Below, piece by piece: positions 12,001-19,999 of a stretch of DNA of 64,000 nucleotides; within the stretch, counting starts at the first letter, position 1, and the number at the start of each line of letters is the position of its first letter. Made by a program: the position numbers and the translations under genes. The DNA lies in NCBI RefSeq assembly GCF_028476545.1, contig NW_026731579.1:1-64000 (forward strand), in the 5' to 3' direction. The notes beneath the pieces were generated by a model, which saw only the letters and a list, made by a program, of their open reading frames with translations, made no database searches and had not been told where the DNA came from. Origin of the DNA: Physella acuta (lineage: Eukaryota; Mollusca; Gastropoda; Physidae).

Positions 12001-13942
12001 GTCATATTTTAACTTTAACTTGTTTAAAATGTCATATATGAACTTCAACGTGTCCAAATGTCATATTTTAACACACCTGACCTTATCCTAATGTAGCCCC
12101 TGATGGCCCTGTTTAGACCTGACATTAAGGCGCCGTCCCGCAAACATTTTAACCGCATCCACTGGGGCATTGGCCAACTAGCCTGGATCCTATCTAGTGA
12201 GTGACCAACTGACCTGTCTCATTCTCTCATAAAATTATGCCTCCATATAATGACTGCGTATCAATCAGACAATGCCGACCAACATGCTGAGCTTATTCTG
12301 ACCTGTCGTACTCGTTTACTCTTTGTTTCAGTCGCCCTCATTCTAACATGTTGTACTCGTTTACTCTTTGTTTCAGTCGCCCTCATTCTGATCGGCCTTG
12401 ACCTGAACAAATCCCAGTCCGACATCGAGGCTATCTATGTCGTCTTCGCCTTCATCGCCTACCACCTCTTGATGGAGATCCTCATCCGTTTGGTGCCCTT
12501 CATCTTCGGCTTGTCCTGTGGCTGCTGTAGATGTAGATGTTGTAGTAAGTTGATGGTGTGGCACAATAGGTCATAGGATATAGATGTAGAAGTTGTAGTA
12601 AGTTGGTGGTGTGGTACCATATAAGGTCAAAGATGGTGTAGTAAGTTGATGGTGTGGTACCATATAAGGTCAAAGATGTTGTAGTAAGTTGGTGGTGTGG
12701 TACCATTATAGATGTTGTAGTAAGTTGATGGTGTGGTAGCATAGGTCATAGATGTTGTAGTAAGTTGTTGGTGTGGTACCATCATAGATATTGTAGTAAG
12801 TTATCGGTGTGGTATAATATCAGGTCAAAGATGGTGTAGTAAGTTGGTGGTGTAAGTTATTGGTGTTGTACCATCATAGGTCGTAGATGTTGTAGTAAGT
12901 TGTTGGTGTGGTACCATCATAGGTCATATATGTTGTAGTAAGTTGTTTACCTAGGTGATAGATAACGTGTTATATGCATTACATGTAGTACTGTAATTAA
13001 GTGTAAGTACTGTAAATTAAGTGTAAGTACTGTAAATTAAGTGTAAGTACTGTAAATTACATGTAGTACTGTAAATTACATGTAAATAGTGTAAAGTAAG
13101 TGTATTGTAAACTACATGTAGTACTGTACCTTTCTCTACACCACACCTGAGTGTAGAAAACAAGCGCAGCTACGACCTCAACATGACGGACATGTCCAGT
13201 AGTGAGGTGCCCAGTATGGCCGGACAGGGAGGTTCCTCATACGACAAGGAGGTGGAGGAGGAGGACAAGATCACTGCCCATCGCAGGGTCAGTGCTAGAG
13301 TTGTCTCACTTGGAATTTTCGGGGGGGGCGGTAGACTTTCTTCGGGGGGGGGGGGGCGGACACTGTTAAAAGTAAATATTTTCTATATAAATTATATAAA
13401 ATTTCATTTCGTTTAAGGGGGCGGTAAAAAAATTTCGGGGGGGGGCTTCGTCCCCCCGAAGAGATGCCTGGAAGAAACTCTGGACAAGAACTGTACTATA
13501 GCTATGACGTGTAGTCTGAACAAGCGAAGTTTACATTCCCACTTTAATTGTGTATGGTCGCACTACAGTTCACTGAAAATCTTGCCATTATGTTAAAGCC
13601 CTTACAAAGTGAAGCGGCCTACCCTTGCTTTTTGCTATAGCCATTATATTTTATGAAGATTATTTAAGGTTTTGGTAAACAAAATAAGAAAACATGTTCC
13701 AACCAAATCTTGTATGTGGTGGCATGTCATGGTGGATGAACAAGCTGACCTGGTGTTTTGACTTGCAGAAGAACATCGTGCTGACGTTGATGTTGGTGTT
13801 CCACATGATCGCCTCCGCCTGTTTCGCCATCGCCGTCCTCTTCTTCTTCCTGCGTCGTCCCGTGGACGAGGCGGAACTACACGCCAGCCCCACCGAACGT
13901 TACGAGCATGACGACAGTGTCCACGTCATCGGCGCCAACTAG
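8..13942 (+). CDS. FRRS1: Ferric-chelate reductase 1-like protein (Reeler, DOMON, cytochrome b561)
   Basis: Predicted membrane electron-transfer protein; family members reduce ferric iron with electrons passed through a b561 haem core. Exons joined by phase: 8-179, 739-851, 974-1071, 1656-1842, 3925-4122, 4864-4959, 5557-5710, 6714-6836, 9078-9193, 11096-11182, 11547-11633, 12097-12196, 12377-12544, 13157-13287, 13769-13942; 2004 nt, 667 aa. Domains in order: hydrophobic leader (the true start may lie left of the window), Reeler (SSGAPEGACGTLMPGHG), Thr/Pro-rich linker, DOMON (exons from 3925 to 6836), then b561 helices from 9078. Candidate haem histidines lie in WFHVHRF, LHPPIG and RIHWGIG. 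A Cys-rich stretch (CGCCRCRCC) and an acidic cytoplasmic loop precede the last helix. Human FRRS1 is about 590 aa. The exon order and frames are seen; reductase activity is family inference. The first donor GT lies at 180, and most introns carry minisatellites. Confidence 0.9.
183..620 (+). repeat. G-rich minisatellite in FRRS1 intron 1
   Basis: About 25 imperfect copies of a ~16-bp unit, GTGGTGGGGAGGTTGT. It begins within a few bases of the splice donor at 180. The + (coding) strand carries many GGGG runs, so the transcript and DNA could form G-quadruplexes. The long frames that cross it are low-complexity. Confidence 0.95.
1200..1655 (+). repeat. Pyrimidine-rich minisatellite ending at a FRRS1 acceptor
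   Basis: A ~20-bp unit (CACGCCCCTCACCTACTCGC) is repeated about 20 times, degenerate on the left and regular on the right. It runs up to the acceptor at 1655/1656. A second copy of the acceptor neighbourhood, CGCCATCTCCCACATGGCCA, lies at about 1432-1451 inside the array, so the exon edge itself was partly copied. Confidence 0.9.
1656..1905 (+). CDS. Candidate alternative last exon: Reeler-only form with hydrophobic tail
   Basis: The exon from 1656 can splice at 1842/1843 (CAG|GTGGGA, phase 0) into the DOMON exon at 3925. If the donor is not used, the same frame runs on to TAG at 1903-1905. The tail reads VGLTLLVSALFSLLLVDGCL after a Thr-rich stretch, which looks like a GPI-anchor signal. 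This would give a 210-residue surface Reeler protein, similar in layout to invertebrate Reeler-only proteins. A poly(A) signal AATAAA lies at 2798-2803. Splicing and read-through are both frame-consistent; which is used cannot be told from DNA. A separate Reeler gene followed by a DOMON/b561 gene is the alternative reading. Confidence 0.6.
1980..2400. repeat. Degenerate ACCTTACTTTAGGG-like repeats
   Basis: Irregular copies of a ~10-20 bp motif (gaccttactttagggacctt) fill the stretch after the 1905 stop, followed by a poly-C run at 2415-2430 and a short CA run. No coding potential was seen. The interval 2450-3900 is AT-rich intron with poly-G runs at 3517-3532 and 3568-3574. Confidence 0.8.
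2798..2803 (+). promoter_or_regulatory. Candidate poly(A) signal for the Reeler-only form
   Basis: AATAAA about 890 nt after the 1905 stop codon, in AT-rich sequence. The hexamer is common in such DNA, so this supports the short form only weakly. Confidence 0.3.
3308..3380. repeat. Short interstitial telomere-like tract
   Basis: Imperfect CCCTAA-type repeats (ttaccctaacctattccctaa, then gccctaaccctaac). Similar CCCTAACC/CTAACCTTG words recur at 4700-4850 and 41870-41935. They are too short and degenerate to be a true telomere; most likely simple-repeat drift. Confidence 0.45.
4187..4640 (+). repeat. Minisatellite with repeated donor-like ATGGTAAGGTA
   Basis: About 17 copies of a 24-26 bp unit (GATACAATGGTAAGGTACC + CCACACT). 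It lies 65 nt after the FRRS1 donor at 4122 (TACATG|GTAGGC), and the unit's TACAATG|GTAAGG resembles that exon edge with a stronger donor. The relation to the exon edge is inference. Confidence 0.85.
4990..5360. repeat. ~42-bp minisatellite in FRRS1 intron
   Basis: About nine copies of a unit with the core CTCACTCAATCATAATGAGC, alternating between TAATTAAGTTAG and TCATTAAGTCAC variants. The AATCATAATGAGCTAATTA core is nearly palindromic. No exon edge is included. Confidence 0.9.
5696..6560 (+). repeat. Array of about 34 copied FRRS1 splice donors
   Basis: A 25-bp unit reading GAGGCTGTCTCAG|GTGAGTCT plus AGGT. The first copy is the real exon end (5710) with its donor at 5711. Nearly every copy keeps a perfect CAG|GTGAGT. 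Because each unit also ends its left part in CAG, a copy could serve as acceptor or donor. The array fills most of the intron between exons 5557-5710 and 6714-6836. Confidence 0.95.
6600..6760 (+). repeat. Triplicated acceptor plus exon start in FRRS1
   Basis: Three tandem copies of an acceptor followed by exon start: TTTCAG|GTAACAAATTCCCC at 6619, 6661 and 6713/6714. The first two copies are about 45-55 bp long and continue 25-30 nt into exon sequence (ACGAAA...GTTACCC) before the next intron-like part. Only the third continues into the full DOMON exon, so it is taken as the acceptor used. Confidence 0.9.
6815..7045 (+). repeat. Copies of the exon end and donor at 6836
   Basis: About seven copies of a ~34-bp unit, GGTCAAAGCTCACG|GTAAGA plus TTTGTTAACATTTT. 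The first copy is the true exon end, coding for MVKAH, with the donor at 6837. Later copies keep CACGGTAAG or CATGGTAAG. Confidence 0.9.
7421..7470 (+). CDS. Candidate alternative last exon: Reeler+DOMON form with hydrophobic tail
   Basis: A 50-nt exon after a good acceptor (tctctcttag, ending at 7420) joins in phase 1 to the exon ending at 6836. It reads VLLVVVVAISLSLSSS and then TAG. The tail is short and hydrophobic with no basic residues after it, like a GPI-anchor signal. It would give a 396-residue Reeler+DOMON protein without the b561 core. AATAAA at 7736-7741 sits about 270 nt downstream. The main form instead joins 6836 to 9078, in the same phase. The exon is too short to call on coding statistics; the support is phase, splice site, tail type and poly(A) signal together. 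Confidence 0.5.
7736..7741 (+). promoter_or_regulatory. Candidate poly(A) signal for the Reeler+DOMON form
   Basis: AATAAA about 265 nt after the TAG at 7468-7470, followed by T-rich sequence. It is consistent with a terminal exon but weak alone, since the intron is AT-rich. From 7770 to 9060 only AT-rich intron is seen. Confidence 0.35.
9184..10575 (+). repeat. Large minisatellite seeded at the FRRS1 donor at 9193
   Basis: About 55 copies of a ~25-bp unit, GTGTGGTGTCACGTCAGTTG plus TCTT. The first copy is the exon end GTGTGGTTTCAC|GTTAGT (coding VWFH, donor at 9194). Subtypes TTGTCTT, TTAACTTTT and TGAACTT are interspersed, suggesting higher-order blocks. The frames of 60-136 codons here are a by-product of the repeat. 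Confidence 0.95.
10590..11117 (+). repeat. Longer-unit array containing a copied acceptor
   Basis: Several copies of a 55-95 bp unit built from ACTAGCCATCTCGTTACCTC and CACATTCCCACCTGTAGACA. The real acceptor region ACCTGAGCAG|GTCCACCGC, plus 17-20 nt of exon (start 11096), also occurs at about 10972-11004. The exon edge was thus duplicated once with the array. Confidence 0.85.
11205..11470. repeat. ~29-bp minisatellite in FRRS1 intron
   Basis: About eight nearly identical copies of GTGGGTGGCAGATTAACTGT plus CTTTGTTAG. The low divergence indicates recent expansion. It begins about 25 nt after the donor at 11182 but contains no exon sequence. Confidence 0.9.
11640..12080. repeat. Degenerate TGTCATATTTTAACTTTAAC repeats
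   Basis: A ~30-40 bp AT-rich unit (TGTCATATTTTAACTTTAAC, then TTGTCCAAA) is repeated about ten times with many changes. This is an older array. It fills the intron before the exon at 12097. Confidence 0.75.
12288..12400 (+). repeat. Duplicated acceptor before FRRS1 exon at 12377
   Basis: Two copies of TACTCGTTTACTCTTTGTTTCAG followed by TCGCCCTCATTCT, about 46 bp apart (acceptors at 12330 and 12376). Only the second continues in frame as IALILIGLDLNKSQSD. Use of the first would insert 46 nt and shift the frame, so the second is taken as real. Confidence 0.9.
12530..12950 (+). repeat. Array of copied donors after exon 12377-12544
   Basis: About eleven copies of a 40-60 bp unit, AGATGTTGTA|GTAAGTTGAT plus GGTGTGGTACCAT. 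The first copy is the true exon end (coding RCRCC) with the donor at 12545. Nearly all keep TGTA|GTAAGT. A separate ~21-bp AGTACTGTAAATTAAGTGTA array follows at 12980-13110. Confidence 0.9.
13302..13474. mobile_element. Poly-G foldback element, copy 1
   Basis: The right end reads GAAGAGATGCCTGGAAGAAAC, shared with three other copies (25700, 35507, 58834). The left end is degraded (TTGGAATTTTCGGGG). The interior has two poly-G tracts, AAAAGTAAATATTTTCTATA and a CTTCG...CCCCCCGAAG stem. It is a short non-autonomous foldback of unknown superfamily, and sits in the FRRS1 intron before the last exon. Confidence 0.6.
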
Positions 13943-14049
13943 ATGACGTCACACGCTAGATGACCTCTGCAGACCTCGTGGAACCTGAAGAATGTGTCAG
14001 GAATTTTAACCCTTGTTCAAAACTAGGACAGTTTTTTAAAAATCTAATT

Positions 14050-14155
14050 TAGTCTTCCTGTCTTACTGTATTACGATTCGTGCAAATATTATGTACCTTT
14101 TTGGCTTTCTGTCTCACTGTATTATGATTCGTGCAAATATTATGTAACTCAGAAT
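14050..14155 (+). repeat. Tandem duplication in FRRS1 3' UTR
   Basis: Two copies of TCTTACTGTATTACGATTCG followed by TGCAAATATTATGTA, about 52 bp apart, downstream of the stop at 13942. Confidence 0.8.
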
Positions 14156-14173
14156 ACGTTGATGGGGATTGTT

Positions 14174-14179
14174 AATAAA
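14174..14179 (+). promoter_or_regulatory. Probable FRRS1 poly(A) signal
   Basis: AATAAA about 235 nt after the TAG at 13940-13942; a second one lies near 14223. From 14230 to 15150 only AT-rich intergenic sequence is seen. Confidence 0.5.
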
Positions 14180-15164
14180 TTATGTTAAATGGTCAAGAAC
14201 TGTCACAAGGTTGTTGATATTTAAATAAATTTCCCTTTTTTTCTAATTGCCCACTGTTAGCTTCTTGTTTAATGATCTATTTCCTAAAGGGCTATGGCAT
14301 TTGTAGGTATAAATATAAATAGAATAGTTCTTAGGCACAAATTATAGAAACAGTGTTTATAAAAAAAAAATTGAAGGTTCTTTGTCTAAGAGGAAAGGGG
14401 GGGTGTGGATTTACTATATAATATGGAGGGTGTCCTGTAAAATTGTTGTATAACATTATATATCCCGTGGTGTATTAGATGTTTTTGTTACATAATATGT
14501 GCACGGTCCATTTGTTTTAGTTTGGAAAAAAAAATCATTTAAATTTTATTTTTTAGTTCGAAAATCTTTGCCCAGTAGTCAAGCAGACAAAAGCAGACAA
14601 ACATTTCTAAATGCAAACATAGTTAGACATGTTCACTCTTCAATTTGGTCAACTACGATCATTTATTAATTACCTTCCCGTGTCCTCTAGATGTAAACGG
14701 TGCATTTATTCAGAGCTATTTCAAGATTATTGCTATTCAGATTATTTTTAAAATTAATTTACATTCTAGGATTATTTAAAATATTCTACATATTTTAAAA
14801 TTGTAAAAATTCATGCTTTGATTTTTATTTAAAAAATCATGATATATTTTTTCCCAAAGAATAATTGGCAATATTCGACTTTTACACGATTTTATCTGTA
14901 TATTGTATACCTGACTGGGTGACAATCAATTTTACGAGTACGACAATCAATTGTAAAAGTATTAAGCAAGACAATCACCAAAAACTTCAATAAAATCAAT
15001 CCTAAGCTTTTGTTTGTTCGCTATTCAGCTTTGTTTTCATGGGGGAAATCCCGTACCTCTTTCAGTCCGTCTCTGTTTCCGGCTACCGGATCTGTTTCCG
15101 GGTGTCCGGCTTTGTTACCGGGTATGGTATTTGCGGCTGGAGAAATGTTTACAGAGTTCTCATA

Positions 15165-15935
15165 AGACCTTGTCAGGGGGTATAACTCAACTCTCTAGTC
15201 AAATAAAATGGGACCTTGTCAGGGGGTATAACTCAACTCTCTAGTCAAATAAAATGGGACCTTGTCAGGGGGTATAACTCAACTCTCTAGTCAAATAAAA
15301 TGGGACCTTGTCAGGGGGTATAACTCAACTCTCTAGTCAAATAAAATGGGACCTTGTCAGGGGCTATAACTCAACTCTCTAGTCGAATAAAATGGGACCT
15401 TGTCAGGGGGTATAACTCAACTCTCTAGTCGAATAAAATGGGACCTTGTCAGGGGGTATAACTCAACTCTCTAGTCGAATAAAATGGGACCTTGTCAGGG
15501 GGTATAACTCAACTCTCTAGTCCATGGGTCTCCAAACTTTTCAGTCCGAGGGCCGCATTAACTATCAAATTTCAGTTCGGGGGCCAGTTTCTTCCAGGCA
15601 CGTATTTGATTTTTCTGGACAAAGTTCCTCAGCCATCACCAACCAACGTTTTTTCCGTGCACGAAAAGATCTCAGCGGGCCGGATGAGAGGAAATCGCGG
15701 GCCGCATCTGGCCCGCGGGCCGTAGTTTGGAGACCCCTGCTCTAGTCGAATAAAATGGGACCTTGTCAGGGGGTGTAACTCAACTCTCTAGTCGAATAAA
15801 ATGGGACCTTGTCAGGGGGTGTAACTCAACTCTCTAGTCGAATAAAATGGGACCTTGTCAGGGGGTATAACTCAACTCTCTAGTCGAATAAAATGGGACC
15901 TTGTCAGGGGGTGTAACTCAACTCTCTAGTCGAAC
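15165..15935. repeat. 46-bp intergenic minisatellite
   Basis: About thirteen near-identical copies of a 46-bp unit, ACCTTGTCAGGGGGTATAAC plus TCAACTCTCTAGTCGAATAAAATGGG (given in two parts). Variants (AGTCAAAT/AGTCGAAT; TATAAC/TGTAAC) form blocks. The array is interrupted by a hAT-type MITE at 15523-15739. Confidence 0.95.
15523..15739. mobile_element. hAT-type MITE, 217 bp
   Basis: The terminal inverted repeats are CATGGGTCTCCAAACTTTTC on the left and the complement of CAGGGGTCTCCAAACTACG on the right. The element is flanked by the direct 8-bp duplication CTCTAGTC (15515-15522 and 15740-15747), as hAT transposases make. The interior is GC-rich (GGGCCGC, GGCCCGCGGGCC) and has no transposase. 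It is non-autonomous and its insertion site lies within a minisatellite unit. Confidence 0.85.
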
Positions 15936-16129
15936 AAATACGTCTTTTATGCTACTTGTGTATCGATGAAATACAAAGAAGAAAGAAGTCTTAGGGAATC
16001 AATTCTTTATTTACTACATGACCATACAAGCTACATCAATAAGCAACCATTCCTTTGGTCAGTGAATGCAATCAAGCGTAGAAAGTAGATAAAAGCTGCG
16101 GTCAGATATTTCTCGCATTGGACTGACTC

Positions 16130-16530
16130 GAGGTCATGGTAATGCTGATGATGATTGTGGTGGTGGTGGTGGTGGTGGTGGTTGTAGTGGTGGTGACATT
16201 GATGATGCTAATGGTGATGAAGACTATGATTATGATGATGGTGGTGGCGATGGCGATGGTAGTAGTGGTGACGATGATTGTGGTGATGATGTTGATGACG
16301 ACTATGATTATAATGATAGTGGTGGTAGTAGTGGTGACGATGATGATTGTGGTGATGATGTTGATGATGACTATGATTATGATGATGGTGGTGGCGATGG
16401 TAGTAGTGGTGACGATGATTGTGGTGATGATGTTGATGATGACTATGATTATAATGATGGTGGTTGTAGTTGTGGTGACGTTGATGATGATGGTGATGGT
16501 AGTGATGGTGGTAATGATGATGAAAACACA
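16130..16530. repeat. GAT/GGT trinucleotide microsatellite
   Basis: A 400-bp run of GATGATGGTGGT-like triplets with ~60-bp higher-order repeats (GACTATGATTATGATGATGG). The Met/Val- and His-rich frames over it are artefacts of the triplet repeat. Confidence 0.9.
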
Positions 16531-16709
16531 ACATTATTTGAGATGAAATAGTGGTATTACATGTCAAAATTAAAAGCATGCGAACGCTACAATCACGATA
16601 AACATCACTAATGCTATTTCAGAAATAATAAATTAATGGCGAACAATAAATAAATAAATTAGTAAATAATCTAGTATATTTTTAAACATTTTGTGATTTC
16701 CAGCATTAA

Positions 16710-16912
16710 TCGGGGAGTGGTCCTCAAAGTGTCCCTACATTAGTCGGGGAGTGGTCCTCAATATGGTCCTACATTAGTCGGGGAGTGGTCCTCAAAGTGG
16801 TCCTACATTAGTCGGGGAGTGGTCCTCAAAGTGTCCCTACATTAGTCGGGGAGTGGTCCTCAAAGTGTCCCTACATTAGCTCCTCCAGCTGAACCAGTCG
16901 GGGGAGTGGTCC
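16710..16912. repeat. Array spanning the PhyH stop codon
   Basis: About five 34-bp units (CATTAGTCGGGGAGTGGTCC + TCAAAGTGTCCCTA) lie just past the stop of the minus-strand PhyH gene. The coding end itself (CCAGTCGGGGGAGTGGTCCT at about 16893-16912, coding EDHSPDW on the minus strand) matches the unit, so the last coding codons were copied into the 3' UTR. Confidence 0.85.
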
Positions 16913-19840
16913 TCAAAATTTTCTGGTTCGTTGACCCCTGACACCAACACGGTTGCCGGGAACGACCTTGGGCGGTCCGGGTCTTCGATGGGCTTGGCGG
17001 TGGTGGAGACGTATCTGATGACGTAGCCGCAGCGGCGGCGGGGCGACCTGTTGGTGCCGCTGCCGTGCACCAGGTGCCCGTGGTGCAGGGACATCTGCCC
17101 GGCCTTCAGGGGGCAGGGGACGGCCTGGGTGGCGTCAAAGAGCTGCTCGGGGATGGACTGGTTGGAGGTAAGCAGGTTTCCTTCTTTGGTCTCAGACACA
17201 TGCTCCAGCAGGCCGGACTTGTGGGTACCTGGTGAGACAAAATGTGGGTACCTGGTAAAACAAAATGTGTGGGTACCTGGTGAAAAAAAATGTGTGGGTA
17301 CCTGGTGAAACAAAATGTGTGGGTACCTGGTGAAACAAAATGTGTGGGTACCTGAAAATTTGTGGGTACCTGGTGAAAGAAAATGTGGGTACCTGGTGAG
17401 ACAAAATGTGTGGGTACCTGGCGAGACAAAATTTGTGGGTACCTGGTGAGACAAAATGTGTGGGTACCTGGTGAGACAAAATGTGTGGGTACCTGGTGAG
17501 ACAAAATGTGGGTACCTGGTAAAACAAAATGTGTGGGTACCTGGTGAAACAAAATGTGTGGGTACCTGGTGAATCAAAATGTGTGGGTACCTGGTGAGAC
17601 AAAATGTGGGTACCTGGTAAAACAAAATGTGTGGGTACCTGGTGAAACAAAATGTGTGGGTACCTGGTGAAACAAAATGTGTGGGTACCTGGTGAAACAA
17701 AATGTGTGGGTACCTGGTGAAACAAAATGTGTGGGTACCTGGTGAAACAAAATGTGTGGGTACCTGGTGAAACAAAATGTGTGGGTACCTGGTGAGACAA
17801 AATGTGGGTACCTGGTGAGACAAAATGTGTGGATACCTGGTGAAACAAAATGTGTGGGTACCTGGTGAGACAAAATGTGTGGGTACCTGGTGAGACAAAA
17901 TGTGTGGGTACCTGGTGAGACAAAATGTGTGGGTACCTGGTGAAACAAAATGTGTGGGTACCTGGTGAGACAAAATGTGGGTACCTGGTAGAACAAAATG
18001 TGTGGGTACCTGGTGAGACAAAATGTGGGTACCTGGTAAAACAAAATGTGTGGGTACCTGGTGAAACAAAATGTGGGTACCTGGTGAGACAAAATGTGTG
18101 GGTACCTGGTGAGACAAAATGTGGGTACCTGGTAAAACAAAATGTGTGGGTACCTGGTGAAACAAAATGTGTGGGTACCTGGTGAAACAAAATGTGTGGG
18201 TACCTGGTGAGACAAAATGTGGGTACCTGGTAAAACAAAATGTGTGGGTACCTGGTGAAACAAAATGTGTGGGTACCTGGTAAAACAAAATGTGTGGGTA
18301 CCTGGTGAAACAAAATGTGTGGGTACCTGGTGAAACAAAATGTGTGGGTACCTGGTGAAACAAAATGTGTGGGTACCTGGTGAAACAAAATGTGTGGGTA
18401 CCTGGTGAGACAAAATGTGTGGGTACCTGAAAATTTGTGGGTACCTGGTGAAACAAAATGTGTGGGTACCTGGTGAGACAAAATGTGGGTACCTGGTGAG
18501 ACAAAATGTGTGGATACCTGGTGAAACAAAATGTGTGGGTACCTGGTGAGACAAAATGTGTGGGTACCTGGTGAGACAAAATGTGTGGGTACCTGGTGAG
18601 ACAAATTGTGTGGGTACCTAGTGAGACAAAATGTGTGGGTACCTTGTGGAAAGAAATGTGTGGGTACCTGGTGAGACAAATGTGTGGGTACCTGGTTAAA
18701 CAAAATGTGGGTACCTGGTGTTAAACTGTAACTGCCGAGCCCAATAAAGATTTGACCCTTGCGAAGGGTGAAATACACATGTGTTAGCATCTACCTGCGG
18801 CAACAGAGCACTCACCTGTAGTAGCTGAGTACCATCACTAGCTGAGCACCTCACTCACCTGGTATAACAAACATGCAGGCATTTTCTACGTCAGCGTCGT
18901 CAATGGCCATCCACACACTGATGACGTCACCCTCTACTCCCCAGTACCTGAAAATGTTGACATACAGTTAGTGAGTTCAGACCGAACCCCAGGGAAGTGT
19001 TGATCACGCCATAGACTGACCTCTTTTGAATCCCCGGGCCATGCTTAGACTGAACCCTCCAGAGACCTTTTACTCCCCCGGCCATACAAAGACTGGACCC
19101 TTCATACAGTTTTTGTCCAAGCTATAAACGTTGGCCACATTTCATCAAGATCTAATCTAGAAGCAGCCAAATTATTCGGGCTGCAGCTATAGAAACCTGA
19201 ATGTGAGATATGATCGCCGCTTCTTGGTGGGGGACATGTGTTTGGTTTCATTGCGTCGCTTGTTGCCATGGTAAACAAAGAAGAGGGGGGGGGTAGACAT
19301 ACAGTTTATACATAACAAAGGTCAAGGTCGACTTACCTGACATCCTGGTGCCAGGCCACAAAAGCCTCCTTTTCCTCGGCAGCCGACACGGGATATTTGC
19401 AGATAAATCGTGAGTCCAGTAGGAACAGGTTCGGCCCCAGGAGAGTCTGAAACAGATTTTATCTTGAGTCAATTTTGACTTTCACTTACATGTAGTCTTT
19501 TCTCGTGTATTTGACTTTGCTTACCTTGAGTGGTTTCAGCATGTTGGGATGTGTGGCAAGCCTCAGAACCCACTCGTCCGTCAGATGTTTGTTGTGGAGG
19601 GAGTAGGTGGCGTTTTCTTCTCCTGAAAATTGAGGACATGGTTCAATGCTGGTCTAAAACTGACAGTAGACGTGACCTAATTAATGTGAGCTCAACCAAA
19701 AACTCACCAATTTCATTCTGAACTTTGTCGAAGTTGGCCCTGACTTCCAAAGTTTCTTTTTCATCCAGAACATTCAGCCCTGACACGTAGCCGTTGACGT
19801 CAAAAAACTCTACCAGCTCTTGGCCTTCTAAACCGGACAT
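16876..19840 (-). CDS. Phytanoyl-CoA dioxygenase (PhyH) family protein
   Basis: Non-haem iron, 2-oxoglutarate-dependent oxygenase of the PhyH family. Exons in transcript order: 19840-19708, 19622-19525, 19446-19337, 18947-18859, 17228-16876; 783 nt, 260 aa, with all phases matching. The iron site is visible as H110-Q-D112 (AWHQDVRYWG) and distal H198 (HGHLVHGSGTNRS), with Arg207-209 placed to bind 2-oxoglutarate. WMAIDDADVENACMFVIPGT is the typical PhyH core. No peroxisomal PTS1 is seen (ends FSWRS) and no signal peptide, so cytosol is the simplest guess. Substrate unknown; it resembles the small uncharacterised PhyH enzymes of ~260-290 aa. A 12-codon upstream in-frame ATG (19873) lies in a repeat copy. 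The intron after VIPG is filled by a 1.5-kb array. Confidence 0.88.
17219..18725 (-). repeat. Minisatellite filling a PhyH intron, seeded at the acceptor
   Basis: About 60 copies of a 23-25 bp unit; on the gene strand it reads TCACCAG|GTACCCACACATTT plus TGT. The last copy is the real acceptor plus exon start (…CACCAG|GTACCCACAAG, exon from 17228). The upstream exon ends ATACCAG at 18859, so the unit also resembles the spliced junction ACCAG|GTACCC. Minus-strand frames of up to 567 codons (HFVSPGT repeats) result from the unit and are not thought to be genes. Confidence 0.95.
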
Positions 19841-19990
19841 TTTGGCTTGTCTACAGAAAATAAAAGAGGACATTTTGGCTTGTCTACAGAAAATAAAAGG
19901 ACATTTTGGCTTGTCTACAGAAAATAAAAGGACATTTTGGCTTGTCTAGAGAAAATAAAAGAGGACATTTTGGCTTACCTACAGAAAAAA
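19838..19990 (-). repeat. Array copying the PhyH acceptor and start codon
   Basis: Five copies of a 30-33 bp unit; on the gene strand TTTTCTGTAGACAAGCCAAA then ATGTCC. The last copy holds the start at 19840. Each copy carries an acceptor-like CTGTAG and an ATG. The farthest copy reads CTGTAG|GTAAGCC instead, which could be the donor of a 5' non-coding exon ending at 19979. Choice among acceptors would change the leader and could add the in-frame prefix MSSFIFCRQAK. Confidence 0.85.
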
Positions 19991-19999
19991 AAGAAAAAT

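Noticed and set aside
16136-16579. Met/Val- and His-rich frames
   Set aside because: GAT/GGT triplet microsatellite.
16876-18790. Minus-strand open frames of 567, 532 and 326 codons (HFVSPGT repeats)
   Set aside because: They are translations of the 23-25 bp intron array; only the last part is the real PhyH exon, and splice sites fit a 260-aa enzyme.
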